The notes under the pieces: model-generated
Database searches by the model: none
Told to the model about the DNA's origin: nothing
Seen by the model: only the letters and a program-made list of their open reading frames with translations
DNA from: Microdochium bolleyi
Lineage: Eukaryota; Ascomycota; Sordariomycetes; Xylariales; Microdochiaceae
NCBI GenBank assembly: GCA_001566295.1
Contig: KQ964297.1
Span: 5,736-49,401, forward strand
Direction: 5' to 3'
Length of the DNA stretch: 43,666 nucleotides
Position numbers and translations under genes: made by a program
In this document: positions 43,025 to 43,666 of the stretch, one piece after another
Numbering within the stretch: the stretch's first letter is position 1
How the letters are laid out: each line of letters begins with the position of its first letter

Positions 43025-43666
43025 TTAGCGACCGCGACGGGGTGGGCTCGCAAGACACCTCGAAGCCTTCTCTACGGCAGACTCCAGCTCTCTCGCAAAG
43101 TCGTCCTTGCCCTGTTTCAGCGATACCCCGCGCTTCCTCTTCCGATTCCGGCCATTCGCGTCGATGGAGCCGAGAGGCTGACGACCGCAGAACTCAGCTC
43201 GCTCGAAATCCACCACCATGAGAGTCCCACCGTCGCACAGCATGTTGCGCGGCTCCGCATCGCGGTGGAGAACGCGTAGCCTGTGGATTGCCTTGAATAT
43301 CGTCGTGACTCCTTGGACGAGCTGCGCCCGACTGGCCTTGTCGTAGTAGTCGAACAAGGGCCGTCCAGCCCAGCCGAGAAACAGGAAGTGCTGGTAGACG
43401 CCGCCGTCGTAATGGTGTGGCCGAAGCAGGTTTATGCTGCCGAGACAGACGGGTACGTATTTCCCCCGGATGGCATGAAGTCGGTCATACATGTCGTTCT
43501 CGTGCCGCAGATAAGCGTGATAGGCACTTTCGACGCCCTTGGCTACAAGCGTATAGCCGTGTGTCGACAGCCGCACCTTAAAGAGCGAACCGCGTGCCCC
43601 AGATCGATGGAGTGGCGTGCAATCCGCGTCGCGGCCGCGATCTGTGGCGAGTTGATCTCGGACGAG
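43025..43666 (-). CDS. Protein-kinase-fold protein, partial (5' end beyond window)
   Basis: The frame is open to the right edge, 30 codons beyond the GTG at 43576, so the start lies outside. It shows GYTLVAKG (lysine strand), VPVCLGS, a hinge-like FLFLGWAGRPL, then the catalytic-loop motif LHRDAEPRNMLCD and VVDFERAEF, the DFG-equivalent being DFE. This matches a large group of fungal kinase-like or phosphotransferase-like proteins of unknown target, often found in accessory regions. A basic RNRKRKRG segment and a helical C-terminus follow. HRD Asp, Asn and the DFE Asp are present, so phosphotransfer is possible; the DFG-to-DFE change is usual for this group. Confidence 0.75.
   Translation of the reverse strand, partial: LVRDQLATDRGRDADCTPLHRSGARGSLFKVRLSTHGYTLVAKGVESAYHAYLRHENDMYDRLHAIRGKYVPVCLGSINLLRPHHYDGGVYQHFLFLGWAGRPLFDYYDKASRAQLVQGVTTIFKAIHRLRVLHRDAEPRNMLCDGGTLMVVDFERAEFCGRQPLGSIDANGRNRKRKRGVSLKQGKDDFARELESAVEKASRCLASPPRRGR

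Overview
The window reads as nuclear DNA of a filamentous ascomycete (Pezizomycotina). Evidence: genes carry several short GT-AG introns with CTGAC/CTAAC-like branch sites; gene families are typical of moulds (STAND/NLR proteins, a cytochrome P450, a PDR-type ABC transporter, DOPA 4,5-dioxygenase-like enzyme, expansin-like DPBB protein); and C-to-T decay in CpA context suggests repeat-induced point mutation (RIP). Species cannot be read from the sequence. Much of the window is gene-poor accessory DNA.

Left part (1-9.9 kb): an unrecognised protein with an AT-hook-like patch (1090-2082, -), a small candidate secreted protein (2718-3032, -), and a complete NLR gene (4599-7515, +) with a nucleoside phosphorylase-like N-terminus, an NB-ARC ATPase and highly uniform 42-residue TPRs. 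A detached, out-of-frame TPR tail follows it (7574-7885). About 0.5 kb repeat copies flank this NLR in opposite orientations (3252-3758 - and 7946-8454 +). Then comes a C2HC zinc-finger protein (9044-9937, -).

Middle (10-24 kb): a long gene-poor tract, two unrecognised coding segments (12957-14159, +), a SKP1-like gene with an extra C-terminal domain (14849-15841, -), and divergent from it a NACHT-ankyrin NLR (16799-19656, +) whose ankyrin array is broken by a 380-nt assembly gap. The third copy of the 0.5 kb repeat (20611-21129, +) and a second candidate secreted protein (22639-22962, -) follow.

Right part (25-43.7 kb): a five-exon cytochrome P450 (25111-27135, -) is divergent from a full-length PDR ABC transporter relic (29072-33635, +). 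The relic keeps one frame over 4.5 kb but has 24 in-frame stops, 19 TAG, 5 TAA and no TGA. Between them lies a 143-bp near-perfect foldback. Then come a secreted DPBB/expansin-like gene (35884-36246, +) with a 47-nt poly-G run just past its stop, a three-exon DOPA 4,5-dioxygenase-family gene (37185-37989, -), a truncated Tc1-type transposase (39132-39656, -), a fragment of a 3-dehydroshikimate dehydratase-like gene (about 42299-42622, +), and a kinase-fold gene running off the right edge (43025-43666, -).

The two NLRs are the likeliest biological theme: fungal NLRs act in non-self recognition and programmed cell death, and here all three copies of one repeat lie next to them. The P450/ABC pair may be the remains of a small metabolite or detoxification locus. 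No CRISPR, rRNA or convincing tRNA was found.
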